Below, piece by piece: positions 1 through 7,114 of a stretch of DNA of 64,000 bases. The notes below the pieces were generated by a model. It made no database searches, was not told the DNA's origin, and worked only from the letters and a program-made list of their open reading frames with translations. The position numbers and the translations under genes are program-made. The stretch is from NCBI RefSeq assembly GCF_025907915.1, contig NZ_JAPAAF010000001.1, positions 1 to 64,000 of the forward strand, read 5' to 3'. How positions within the stretch are numbered: position 1 is the first letter of the stretch; every line of letters begins with the position of its first letter. This stretch comes from Gaoshiqia sediminis. Its GTDB lineage: Bacteria > Bacteroidota > Bacteroidia > Bacteroidales > Prolixibacteraceae.

Positions 1-2
1 CA

Positions 3-77
3 AGGCATGAAGATATCTTTACGGCTCCACTTTTCAATTTTTCGGCTTTTAAGAAATATTTTGAATATGTTTTGTAA
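3..77 (+). CDS. 3' end of an unidentified gene (partial)
   Basis: From base 3 a frame is open to a TAA at 75-77 and would encode the last 24 residues of a protein, ending FKKYFEYVL. The aromatic and charged composition looks like real protein and the AT-rich base use matches the following genes. The piece is too short to name and its start lies outside the window. A competing frame (1-111) is also open, so the assignment is tentative. Confidence 0.35.
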   Translation, partial: RHEDIFTAPLFNFSAFKKYFEYVL

Positions 78-193
78 ATTGGGGTGCGGAAAATAGAGGA
101 TAAAAAAGCTACACAGATCACCCCTGCAGCGGAAATAGAAGATTACTTTGGGGTGCAGATAACAGAGTTATAGCCAATTTTGAAAAAAAAGAT
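78..193. repeat. short direct repeat upstream of the DUF2695-like gene
   Basis: Two imperfect copies of a roughly 22-base unit beginning TTGGGGTGC lie 69 bases apart, at about 79-102 and 148-173. They share GGGGTGC, then GA.AA.AGAG. The second copy runs into the left arm of the inverted repeat at 168-181. No promoter or ORF was recognised here. The function is unknown; it may be the scar of a duplicated insertion junction. Confidence 0.4.
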
Positions 194-490
194 ATGCCAA
201 CAAAAGCAGAAAAAGAAAGAAGGAAAAAGCTTCATCGAGAATTAGCTCAAAAAGAACAAGAAGAGTTCTTTAATAATCTGCCCACAGACAAGGATGTAAT
301 TCTTGAGCTATTTGACTTTTTAGACAGTGAACTTGGTGAAAGAGATTGTAATCACGATTACCAATTGACAGAGGAATTTCTAAAATCAAAAAATATAGTA
401 AATGAAAAAATATTCGACTGGTTTAGAGAACAAGGTGGATATTGTGACTGTGAAATTCTGTTCAATATTGAAGAGAGGTTTGAAAAATGA
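194..490 (+). CDS. small DUF2695-like protein
   Basis: This 98-residue protein has a Lys/Glu-rich first third and a C-terminal part with a conserved-looking set of Cys/His residues: CNHDYQLTEEFL near 53-64 and GGYCDCEILFNIE near 81-93. That pattern (CxH, then a helix, then GGxCDCE-hNhE) is what I remember of DUF2695, a family of unknown function. The paired Cys and His suggest metal binding, but that is inference. The ATG follows an A-rich stretch. The gene overlaps the next by four bases (ATGA), so the two are probably translated together. Its base composition is far more AT-rich than the arginine locus 2 kb away, consistent with recent acquisition. Confidence 0.7.
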   Translation: MPTKAEKERRKKLHRELAQKEQEEFFNNLPTDKDVILELFDFLDSELGERDCNHDYQLTEEFLKSKNIVNEKIFDWFREQGGYCDCEILFNIEERFEK

Positions 491-957
491 ATGTTTTTAA
501 TAATGAAATATCATTGACAAAAGGAAAAGTCTCATTCGAAAAATCATTAAATGAGAGGCTTGTAGACTTAAATCAACAATCCATGCATATTTTTCCCTTT
601 GCATTTTTCACAAAGGCATTCTATAGAGATTTTAAGCAGTCAAAAAAAGGAGTTTTTACTGGAAAAATCAATGGAGATAAATTTGAAATATTTCCGTCAA
701 GTAAAATATTTTCGACCAGGACTTGGTTTCCATTGAGAATTGTAGGAATTATTGAGAACCAAAAAATTAGAGTTGGCTATATTATTCCCAACTGGATTTT
801 GGGGGTAATTATCATTTTACCATTGATAGATTTGATTGTATTAAAAAACGAAATGAAACTTAATGGGACTCTTATTGTCTTTGCAGGAGTCATCATTCTC
901 TCTTATGCTTATAAAATCCAAAGAAACAATCGAATAATGAAGAATATTTGTATTTAA
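487..957 (+). CDS. small membrane protein of unknown function
   Basis: This 156-residue protein starts at an ATG overlapping the stop of the DUF2695-like gene. Residues 1-100 are soluble and rich in Lys, Phe and Ile. Two hydrophobic segments follow (about 100-118 and 127-143), separated by a short charged turn, so the protein probably sits in the inner membrane with both termini on the same side. I recognise no family. The overlap with the upstream gene and the shared flanking inverted repeat suggest that the pair works and moves together. AT-rich codon use matches its partner. Confidence 0.65.
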   Translation: MNVFNNEISLTKGKVSFEKSLNERLVDLNQQSMHIFPFAFFTKAFYRDFKQSKKGVFTGKINGDKFEIFPSSKIFSTRTWFPLRIVGIIENQKIRVGYIIPNWILGVIIILPLIDLIVLKNEMKLNGTLIVFAGVIILSYAYKIQRNNRIMKNICI

Positions 958-983
958 AAAAATAAAAAACTGGCTATAATAAA

Positions 984-1094
984 GTACATATTGCAGGGCG
1001 GGGCTCGGCGGTACGCCAACTGCGGATTCTCGCATCGCAGTTCCGTGTCCTTCGGACAGGAACTCTCTCCGAAATCCGCCCCGACAACATGTAC
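984..1094. repeat. long imperfect palindrome, attC-like or intergenic repeat element
   Basis: GTACATATTGCAGGGCGG at 984-1001 pairs with the segment ending ACAACATGTAC at 1094. Inside lie a second nested pair (GCGGATT near 1022 with AATCCGC near 1073) and a small hairpin (GTTCC...TTCG...GGAAC near 1040-1064). The element is GC-rich between AT-rich genes. It folds into a long cruciform with a branched tip, as integron attC sites and some cassette-associated repeats do. The GTTRRRY core of a classic attC is not exact here (GTTAACA at the right edge). Confidence 0.55.
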
Positions 1095-1140
1095 CAACCG
1101 TTAACAAACATATTAAAAGACGACCACAATCGATAATTTG

Positions 1141-1938
1141 ATGACTGACAAGAAAATTGAGTATATTGAAAATTTGCTAATCAAGAGAGATGATGCTTTT
1201 CTTGGTGGATCATACAACTTGATAATTCATAGTATATTAAACACTATTGACCTTGCTGAGTTAATTGATTTTTACCTTCTTTTGCCTGATTCTGAGTTAA
1301 AAAAATCAATTGAATCAAATATCTACAAACGAGTTGGATTAACGGTTAAAGCTGATGGATTGTATGATAGATTATATAAGCTTTTACAAAATGCAAACTA
1401 CAATCAACGACAAAGAATTCGAAAGATATTAATGTTATTGCTTCCATTACTTGACAATATTTACAGAAGAGACTTTTTTAATAATTTCTATAATTCAATG
1501 TATTCAAATGACATTTCCTCTGCCTTGACAATTTGTAGTGAGATATGGGATACTGATTTGAATACACAGATATTGAATGACTATTTGAAAACTAAGAAAG
1601 AAATGTATTTAAAAGCATTTCTTGTGCATGGAGAGATTGAGAATTTATTGCCCCATCTTAAACAGATTTGGAAATTTGAACCAACCAATTATGTGAAAAT
1701 TGATATTATAAGGAAACTAAGCAAGAAACATATTGACAAACTCGAATTTATTAGAAATGTTGAACCAGAAAAATATTTGTTAGCGATGAGCTTGTCTGAT
1801 AAAGAGTTTGATAACGAATCCCTTATTGATTGTTTAAATGACATTCCCGAAGATTTAAAACCATTTGGAATTTTAAGCCTTAGCCGTATGAATAAATGGG
1901 AATTGATTGAAGAAGAAATAAAGAAATACGTTTGCTAA
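1141..1938 (+). CDS. helical protein of unknown function
   Basis: This 265-residue protein is predicted to be almost all alpha-helical, with alternating amphipathic helices such as LYDRLYKLLQNANYNQRQRI, and looks like a HEAT/ARM-type helical solenoid. It has no signal peptide, no membrane segment and no catalytic motif that I recognise. The ATG at 1141 is preferred over an in-frame TTG at 1138. Codon use is AT-rich like the two preceding genes. A long palindrome lies directly upstream and a GC-rich hairpin region follows, so it looks like a single-gene cassette in an accessory island. Solenoid proteins of this kind often occur as immunity or antitoxin partners, but nothing here proves that. 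Confidence 0.6.
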   Translation: MTDKKIEYIENLLIKRDDAFLGGSYNLIIHSILNTIDLAELIDFYLLLPDSELKKSIESNIYKRVGLTVKADGLYDRLYKLLQNANYNQRQRIRKILMLLLPLLDNIYRRDFFNNFYNSMYSNDISSALTICSEIWDTDLNTQILNDYLKTKKEMYLKAFLVHGEIENLLPHLKQIWKFEPTNYVKIDIIRKLSKKHIDKLEFIRNVEPEKYLLAMSLSDKEFDNESLIDCLNDIPEDLKPFGILSLSRMNKWELIEEEIKKYVC

Positions 1939-2224
1939 CACTTAGCATCTAATCAAGCGTTGCTTGCATGCCCCCTGCTCTACCGGATATGCCAACGACG
2001 GCTGTTGGCTGGATCGATTTGCAATCCTAATAAGCTGAATAATATTTTATCTTCCCCCGCTCGTGCCCCCTCCGGGCTGCGGGTAACCGCTAATGTTTCA
2101 ACAACAGGGCGTTACCCTGCCTTAGTGCTGTTGCACCCTTGGTGCGGAGAAGCGAAAACGCAGCGGGCCGGTCAGGCCAACGGCCTGCAAGCAACAGCCC
2201 GCGGCAACGCCGTTTGGAAGTCTT

Positions 2225-2257
2225 ATTCACCAGGTGACTTGAAGTCACCAGGTGAAT
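2225..2257. repeat. REP palindrome, 33 bp
   Basis: The two arms are ATTCACCAGGTGACTT (2225-2240) and AAGTCACCAGGTGAAT (2242-2257), complementary except at the centre of CCAGG. The core TGACT-N3-AGTCA and the total length of 33 bases match the REP palindromes around the RAYT transposase at 37.1-38.0 kb, so this is probably a dispersed member of the same family. Confidence 0.75.
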
Positions 2258-2292
2258 TTGCTGCCGGGTCGGCGCCAGCGGAAGTTTATGGA

Positions 2293-2313
2293 GCGGTGAC
2301 TTCAAGTCGCCAC
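2293..2313. repeat. degenerate REP palindrome
   Basis: GCGGTGACTT at 2293-2302 pairs with AAGTCGCCAC at 2304-2313 (8 of 10). It shares the TGACT-N3-AGTC core with the REP at 2225 and with those at 37-38 kb. It looks like an older, mutated copy. Confidence 0.5.
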
Positions 2314-2386
2314 ATCGCTAAACCAAACCGGCCCTTTAGAATAGGTTTATGCAAACAGTTGCAGAAGCGGAAGGATTATTGATGGT

Positions 2387-2425
2387 AAAAAAAATCCCAA
2401 CTGTCAGGCAGCCGGGATTTTTTTT
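2387..2425 (-). terminator. terminator of carAB
   Basis: Read on the minus strand, a hairpin with GGGA/TCCC arms extended by complementary A and T runs ends in a run of eight T. It starts about 18 bases after the carB stop, so it is the likely end of the carAB transcript. The T/A-symmetric arms mean that it could also work from the other side. Confidence 0.75.
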
Positions 2426-2442
2426 ATGAGTGATCGGTTGGG

Positions 2443-5400
2443 TTACGCTTTGTATTCGTCCCAGCTTTTAATGACGATGTCTTCGAGTTTGTATTTACAG
2501 ATGGCGTAAATAAAGGCGCTGGCCACCCGCGCGTTGGTAATCAGCGGAATGTTGTAATCGATCGCGTTCCGGCGGATTTTATACCCGTTGCTCAACTCGC
2601 GTTTGGTGTAGTTTTTCGGGATATTCACCACCAGGTCGATTTTCTTTTCGCGCAGGTAATCAATCGTGTTGGGTTTTTGGTCCTCTTCATCGGGCCAGTG
2701 CAACAAGGTCGATTCTACCTTGTTTTCGCGCAAAAAGCGGTGCGTTCCTTCGGTGGCGTAAATGTTGAAACCCCGTTCGGCCAGCATTTGGGCGCTGTTC
2801 AGCAATTCGAGTTTCGAGCGTGCCTGTCCCGATGAAATCAGGATGTTTTTCTCCGGGAACTTGTAGCCCACCGAAAGCATCGATTTCAGGATGGCTTCGT
2901 AGAAATTTTCGCCAATACAGCCCACTTCGCCGGTCGAAGCCATGTCCACGCCCAATACCGGGTCGGCATTTAGCAAACGGGCAAAGGAGAACTGCGGCGC
3001 TTTTACGCCCACGTATTCCAGCTCGAACAACGATTTGTCGGGTTTGGTATAAGGAACGCCCAGCATTACCTGGGTGGCAATTTCAATCAGGTTGATCTTC
3101 ATGACTTTCGACACGAAGGGGAAACTGCGCGAGGCACGCAGGTTACATTCAATCACCTTGATGTCGTTGTCCTTGGCCAGGAACTGCATGTTGAACGGGC
3201 CGGTAATTTCGAGCGCTTTGGCAATCTCGCGCGAAATTTTCTTGATCCGGCGGATGGTTTCGACATATAGTTTCTGCGGCGGGAACACGATGGTGGCATC
3301 GCCCGAGTGCACCCCGGCAAATTCCACGTGCTCTGAGATGGCGTAGGCTACAATCTCGCCCTTGTCGGCCACGGCATCAACTTCCACTTCCTTGGCCAGC
3401 TCAATAAATTCGGTCACCACTACCGGGTGTTCTTTCGAAACGTCGGCGGCCATTTGCAGGAAATGTTCCAGCTGGTCGTGGTTCGACACCACATTCATGG
3501 CCGCGCCCGAAAGTACGTAGGACGGGCGGATGAGTACCGGGAAGCCCACCACGTCCACAAATTTGTAGATGTCGTCGATGCTGGTCAGCTCGCTCCAGCG
3601 GGGCTGGTCAACACCAATCTCGTCGAGCAGGGCGCTGAATTTCTTGCGGTCTTCTGCGTTGTCAATCTTCAAGGCCGAGGTTCCCATGATCGGTACCTGC
3701 TGGCGGTACAGTTTCATGGCCAGGTTGTTGGGTATTTGTCCCCCCACCGAAACAATCACTCCTTTAGGGCTTTCCATCTCGATGATGTCCATCACCCGTT
3801 CAAAGGTCAGCTCGTCGAAATACAGGCGGTCGCAGGTGTCGTAGTCGGTACTTACCGTTTCGGGGTTGTAGTTGATCATCACGGCACGATAACCTTCTTT
3901 GCGGATGGTGCTGATGGCGTTTACCGAACACCAGTCGAACTCTACCGAGCTGCCGATGCGGTAGGCGCCCGAACCCAGTACAATCACCGATTTGTTGTCC
4001 CTCGGGAACTCAATGTCGTGTTCGCTGCCGTTGTAGGTCAGGTACAGGTAATTGGTCTGTGCCGGGTATTCGCCGGCCAGCGTATCAATCTGCTTGACAT
4101 ACGGAACGATGTTTTTGGCTTGGCGGTGACGACGAACTTCAAGCAGCTTGTCGTTCATTTCTTTGTCGGTAGCATCGAGTACTAAGCGGGCCACCTGGAA
4201 GTCGGAGAACCCGGCTTTTTTGGCGTCGAGCAGCAATTCGTCATTTAGTTCCGATAACGTATTTGACTTCAGTAACTCCTCTTTCAGCGCATGAATTTTA
4301 TAGAGCTTGTGTAAGAACCAGCGGTCGATTTTTGTTTTGGCGTAGATGTCATCAATCGTATAGCCTTTGTCGAAAGCGGCAGCGATGGCAAAGATGCGTC
4401 GGTCGGTTGGGTTCACCAGCTCTTCGTCAATCTGGTCGATGGTGATTTCTTGTTTGTTGGCCACAAAGCCGTGCATGCCCAATCCCACCATTCGGATTCC
4501 TTTTTGGATGGCTTCTTCGAAACTGCGGCCAATGGCCATAATTTCGCCCACCGATTTCATGGAGCTGCCCAGGTTTTTGGAAACGCCGCTGAACTTGTTG
4601 AGGTCCCAGCGTGGTATTTTACAAACCACGTAGTCGAGCGCCGGTTCAAAACAGGCGGTGGTAACTTTGGTTACCGAGTTGTGCAGCTCGTGCAAGCCGT
4701 AGCCCAGTCCCAGTTTGGCAGCCACAAAGGCCAGCGGGTATCCGGTTGCCTTGGAGGCGAGCGCCGATGAGCGCGACAGGCGGGCATTCACCTCAATCAC
4801 GCGGTAGTCTTCCGAGTGCGGGTCGAGGGCGAACTGTACGTTACATTCGCCAACTACGCCAATGTGGCGGATAATTCGGATGGAGATTTCGCGCAGTTTA
4901 TGATATTCGGAGTTGGAGAGGGTTTGCGAAGGGGCCACTACGATACTTTCGCCGGTATGGATACCCAGCGGGTCGAAGTTTTCCATGTTACAAACCGTGA
5001 TACAGTTGTCGTACTTGTCGCGCACCACTTCGTATTCCACTTCCTTCCAGCCTTTGATGGATTCCTCGACCAGAATTTGTGGCGAGTAAGAGAATGCGCT
5101 GGACGCAAGTTTCTGCAGTTCTTTGTCGTTCGAGCAGAAACCACTGCCAAGTCCTCCTAACGTGTAGGCCGCTCGGATGATGATGGGGTAGCCGATTTTT
5201 TCGACCGCAGCATAGGCCTCCTGCATATTCTGGCAGGCATAACTGCGCGGCGTTTTCACGTCAATCTCGCCCAGTTTCCCGGCAAAAATTTCGCGGTCTT
5301 CCGTATTGATGATCGATTGTACCGGCGTACCAACTACCTGAATGTTGTATTTTTCGAGGATGCCCTGGCGGAACAAATCCACACCGCAGTTGAGGGCTGT

Positions 5401-5682
5401 TTGACCACCAAAAGCCAGCAAAATGCCGTCGGGTTTTTCCTTTTTAATGACCTGCTCAACAAAGTAGGCCGTTACGGGCAAAAAGTAGATTTTGTCGGCA
5501 ATTTCTTCCGAAGTTTGGATGGTGGCAATGTTCGGATTGATGAGGATGGTTTCAACGCCTTCTTCTTTCAGTGCTTTCAGTGCCTGCGAACCGGAATAGT
5601 CAAATTCGCCGGCCTCGCCGATTTTCAATGCTCCCGAACCCAGGACAATCGCTTTTTTTATGCTTGTATTTAATCTTACCAT
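2443..5682 (-). CDS. carB: carbamoyl-phosphate synthase large subunit
   Basis: CarB makes carbamoyl phosphate from bicarbonate, ammonia (channelled from CarA) and two ATP, feeding both arginine and pyrimidine synthesis. The protein has the expected duplicated layout: N-terminal ATP-grasp half (about 1-400), oligomerisation region, second ATP-grasp half (about 560-940) and a C-terminal MGS-like regulatory domain (about 945-1079). The opening IKKAIVLGSGALKIGEAGEF and the internal restart SVIVLGSGAYRIGSSVEFDW are the paired nucleotide-binding strands. I place the start at the ATG at 5682 (1079 residues, close to the 1073 of E. coli). An in-frame ATG 24 codons upstream would add a tail that does not look like CarB. 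It follows carA by 94 bases. Confidence 0.96.
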   Translation of the reverse strand: MVRLNTSIKKAIVLGSGALKIGEAGEFDYSGSQALKALKEEGVETILINPNIATIQTSEEIADKIYFLPVTAYFVEQVIKKEKPDGILLAFGGQTALNCGVDLFRQGILEKYNIQVVGTPVQSIINTEDREIFAGKLGEIDVKTPRSYACQNMQEAYAAVEKIGYPIIIRAAYTLGGLGSGFCSNDKELQKLASSAFSYSPQILVEESIKGWKEVEYEVVRDKYDNCITVCNMENFDPLGIHTGESIVVAPSQTLSNSEYHKLREISIRIIRHIGVVGECNVQFALDPHSEDYRVIEVNARLSRSSALASKATGYPLAFVAAKLGLGYGLHELHNSVTKVTTACFEPALDYVVCKIPRWDLNKFSGVSKNLGSSMKSVGEIMAIGRSFEEAIQKGIRMVGLGMHGFVANKQEITIDQIDEELVNPTDRRIFAIAAAFDKGYTIDDIYAKTKIDRWFLHKLYKIHALKEELLKSNTLSELNDELLLDAKKAGFSDFQVARLVLDATDKEMNDKLLEVRRHRQAKNIVPYVKQIDTLAGEYPAQTNYLYLTYNGSEHDIEFPRDNKSVIVLGSGAYRIGSSVEFDWCSVNAISTIRKEGYRAVMINYNPETVSTDYDTCDRLYFDELTFERVMDIIEMESPKGVIVSVGGQIPNNLAMKLYRQQVPIMGTSALKIDNAEDRKKFSALLDEIGVDQPRWSELTSIDDIYKFVDVVGFPVLIRPSYVLSGAAMNVVSNHDQLEHFLQMAADVSKEHPVVVTEFIELAKEVEVDAVADKGEIVAYAISEHVEFAGVHSGDATIVFPPQKLYVETIRRIKKISREIAKALEITGPFNMQFLAKDNDIKVIECNLRASRSFPFVSKVMKINLIEIATQVMLGVPYTKPDKSLFELEYVGVKAPQFSFARLLNADPVLGVDMASTGEVGCIGENFYEAILKSMLSVGYKFPEKNILISSGQARSKLELLNSAQMLAERGFNIYATEGTHRFLRENKVESTLLHWPDEEDQKPNTIDYLREKKIDLVVNIPKNYTKRELSNGYKIRRNAIDYNIPLITNARVASAFIYAICKYKLEDIVIKSWDEYKA

Positions 5683-5776
5683 GCTTTCTTGAATTATGAA
5701 TGTTGATTTTTGATTCTTGATTTGCCATTGATAGTTCTTTACGGAATTTCTCAATCGTTAATCATCAGTCATCCAT

Positions 5777-6865
5777 CTATTTCCCTTTTTTATACTTCAC
5801 AATGTTTTCGATAAACTCGTCGAATAGGTATTCCGTGTCCACGGGTCCGCTGGCGGCTTCGGGGTGGAACTGGGTAGAGAAGAAGGGTTTGGTTTTGTGC
5901 CTGATCCCTTCGTTGGTGTTGTCGTTCACATTAATAAACATGGCTTCCCAGTCGGCAGGCAGCGATTCGGGGGCGACGGCATAGCCGTGGTTTTGCGAGG
6001 TAATGAAACAGCGATCGGTGCCGGCCAGCAAAACCGGTTGATTGTGGCTACGGTGGCCAAATTTCAGTTTGTACGTTTCGGCGCCTGCTGCTCGTGCCAG
6101 CAACTGGTTGCCCAGGCAAATGCCCATGATTGGCTTTTCAATCTTCAGTGCCTTTGAAATATTGGCTACGGTTTGTTCGCACATGGCCGGGTCGCCCGGT
6201 CCGTTTGAAAGGAATACGCCGTCAAATTCTTCATTCGTGAAATCGTAGTCCCATGGAACGCGGATTACCGTGGCGTTGCGGTTGATCAGGCAGCGGATGA
6301 TGTTGTTTTTCACCCCGCAGTCAACCAACACTACTTTGTGTTCTCCGTTTCCGTAAACTTCTTTTTTATCGGTACTGGCAATGGCCACCAGGTTTTCCTT
6401 GTTGGGATCGTAGAAATCCACGGGTTCCTCTTCGAACTCAATTTTTCCCAGCATCGAACCTTTCATGCGCAGGATTTTGGTCAGTGCGCGGGTGTCGATA
6501 CCGTACAGCCCGGGAACTTTCCATTCTTTCAGCCAGTCGCCCAGGCTTTTTATGGCATTCCAGTGGCTGTATTCCGAAGAATAATCCGAAATAATCAACC
6601 CGCTGATGTGCACTTTGTGCGACTCGTAGTGCGCATGGATATTGTCCTTCATTTGATCGGTGGGTACCCCGTAATTGCCGATTAGAGGGTAAGTTGACAC
6701 CAGGATCTGTCCCGTATATGAAGGATCTGTTAAACTTTCGGGATAACCGGTCATCGCGGTGTAAAAAACCACCTCCCCGGCAATCGATTTGTCATACCCG
6801 AAAGATTTTCCCTCGAAACGGGTCCCATCTTCTAAAACCAAACTGACTTTTTTTGCCTCTGTCAT
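5777..6865 (-). CDS. carA: carbamoyl-phosphate synthase small (glutaminase) subunit
   Basis: CarA hydrolyses glutamine and passes ammonia to CarB. The 362-residue protein has the N-terminal CarA domain (about 1-150) and a C-terminal class I glutamine amidotransferase domain with catalytic Cys250 in MGICLGNQ, His334 in QFHPE and Glu336. The start ATG at 6865 gives the usual N-terminus (LVLEDGTRFEGKSFG). The gene is transcribed away from argR. The region between them holds two ARG boxes and, nearer carA, a 13-codon leader ORF overlapping a terminator-like hairpin. Control by ArgR and by premature termination is therefore plausible. Confidence 0.96.
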   Translation of the reverse strand: MTEAKKVSLVLEDGTRFEGKSFGYDKSIAGEVVFYTAMTGYPESLTDPSYTGQILVSTYPLIGNYGVPTDQMKDNIHAHYESHKVHISGLIISDYSSEYSHWNAIKSLGDWLKEWKVPGLYGIDTRALTKILRMKGSMLGKIEFEEEPVDFYDPNKENLVAIASTDKKEVYGNGEHKVVLVDCGVKNNIIRCLINRNATVIRVPWDYDFTNEEFDGVFLSNGPGDPAMCEQTVANISKALKIEKPIMGICLGNQLLARAAGAETYKLKFGHRSHNQPVLLAGTDRCFITSQNHGYAVAPESLPADWEAMFINVNDNTNEGIRHKTKPFFSTQFHPEAASGPVDTEYLFDEFIENIVKYKKGK

Positions 6866-6886
6866 TTTTCTGATCGCTTATAGATT

Positions 6887-6927
6887 AAAAAAAATGCGTC
6901 TGACTACTGATGTAGGGCAAACGCATT
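6887..6927 (-). terminator. terminator-like hairpin in the carA leader (possible attenuator)
   Basis: On the minus strand AATGCGT (6927-6921) pairs with ACGCATT (6899-6893), followed immediately by a run of T on that strand (plus-strand A at 6887-6894). An inner CTAC-ATCA-GTAG hairpin sits in the loop. It lies only about 22 bases before the carA start codon and downstream of the candidate promoter, so it would stop transcripts before carA unless prevented. Confidence 0.5.
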
Positions 6928-6945
6928 GTGCTTATTTCTTATCAT
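6904..6945 (-). CDS. possible 13-residue leader peptide of carA
   Basis: A minus-strand ATG at 6945 opens a 13-codon frame, MIRNKHNAFALHQ, ending in TAG at 6904-6906. Codons 7-9 form the first arm of the terminator-like hairpin and the stop codon is in its loop. Translation of the peptide would therefore melt or expose the hairpin. The arrangement resembles leader-peptide attenuators. There is only one Arg and no codon run, so which signal it senses is open. It could also be a chance frame. Confidence 0.35.
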   Translation of the reverse strand: MIRNKHNAFALHQ

Positions 6946-7030
6946 TTGATGTATTCTCGTCTTCACCTTTTCCGATATTAACCGTCGTGATTCTGTTGTT
7001 GATCCGTAACCTGTTTTGTTGATTCCGGTA

Positions 7031-7038
7031 CAAAAATA
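7031..7038 (-). promoter_or_regulatory. candidate -7 box of the carA promoter
   Basis: The minus strand reads TATTTTTG, a perfect match to the Bacteroidota -7 motif TAnnTTTG. It would give a carA leader of about 155 bases, enough to hold the short ORF and hairpin. I see no good TTTG -33 element at the usual distance, so confidence is limited. Confidence 0.35.
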
Positions 7039-7058
7039 GAAATAATTCTCAATTAATA

Positions 7059-7088
7059 CTTGCAGTTTGTAAAAAATGAATAATTTTG
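7059..7088 (+). promoter_or_regulatory. promoter of argR
   Basis: CTTG at 7059-7062 and TAATTTTG at 7081-7088, 18 bases apart, fit the Bacteroidota sigma-A consensus TTTG-N19-21-TAnnTTTG. Transcription would start near 7095, about 20 bases before the ATG at 7115. Both ARG boxes overlap this promoter and start point, which implies repression of argR by its own product. Confidence 0.55.
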
Positions 7089-7111
7089 CAAAAGAATTGC
7101 ATATATATTCA
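7077..7111. promoter_or_regulatory. tandem ARG boxes (ArgR operator)
   Basis: TGCATATATATTCA at 7098-7111 matches the ARG-box core TGAATWWWWATTCA at 13 of 14 positions. TGAATAATTTTGCA at 7077-7090 matches at 12 of 14. Their centres are 21 bases apart, the spacing expected for one ArgR hexamer binding two boxes on one face of the helix. The pair covers the -7 box of argR and lies upstream of the carA promoter, so it could control both directions. Confidence 0.6.
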
Positions 7112-7114
7112 AAA

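Larger units (their letters stand above)
168..979. repeat. inverted repeat flanking the two-gene DUF2695 module
   Basis: TTATAGCCAATTTT at 168-181 is matched in inverted orientation by AAAACTGGCTATAA at 966-979 (13 of 14 positions). The arms bracket exactly the two overlapping small genes at 194-957, as in a mobile gene cassette. No transposase or integrase lies between them. The match is short, so chance or a shared terminator-like signal is possible. Confidence 0.4.
1939..2386. other. GC-rich non-coding stretch with several hairpins
   Basis: Between the helical orphan gene and the carB terminator lies about 450 bases of sequence with no convincing gene. It is clearly more GC-rich than the island genes and holds several inverted repeats, among them GCCAAC...GTTGGC near 1990-2009 and the REP palindromes listed separately. 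A 140-codon frame on the plus strand has Cys/Arg/Pro-rich composition and crosses the palindromes, so I treat it as spurious. Confidence 0.6.

Noticed and set aside
984-1094. Classic integron attC site
   Set aside because: It has the long palindrome and branched fold, but the right edge reads GTTAACA where GTTRRRY is expected, and no RYYYAAC is clear at the left. Reported as attC-like only.
1960-2382. 140-codon open frame on the plus strand after the helical orphan gene
   Set aside because: Composition is unlike protein (many Cys, Arg, Pro, Ala in runs), it crosses REP palindromes, and it ends next to the carB terminator.
3427-4185. 252-codon antisense frame inside carB
   Set aside because: A shadow of carB; no independent start signal or family.
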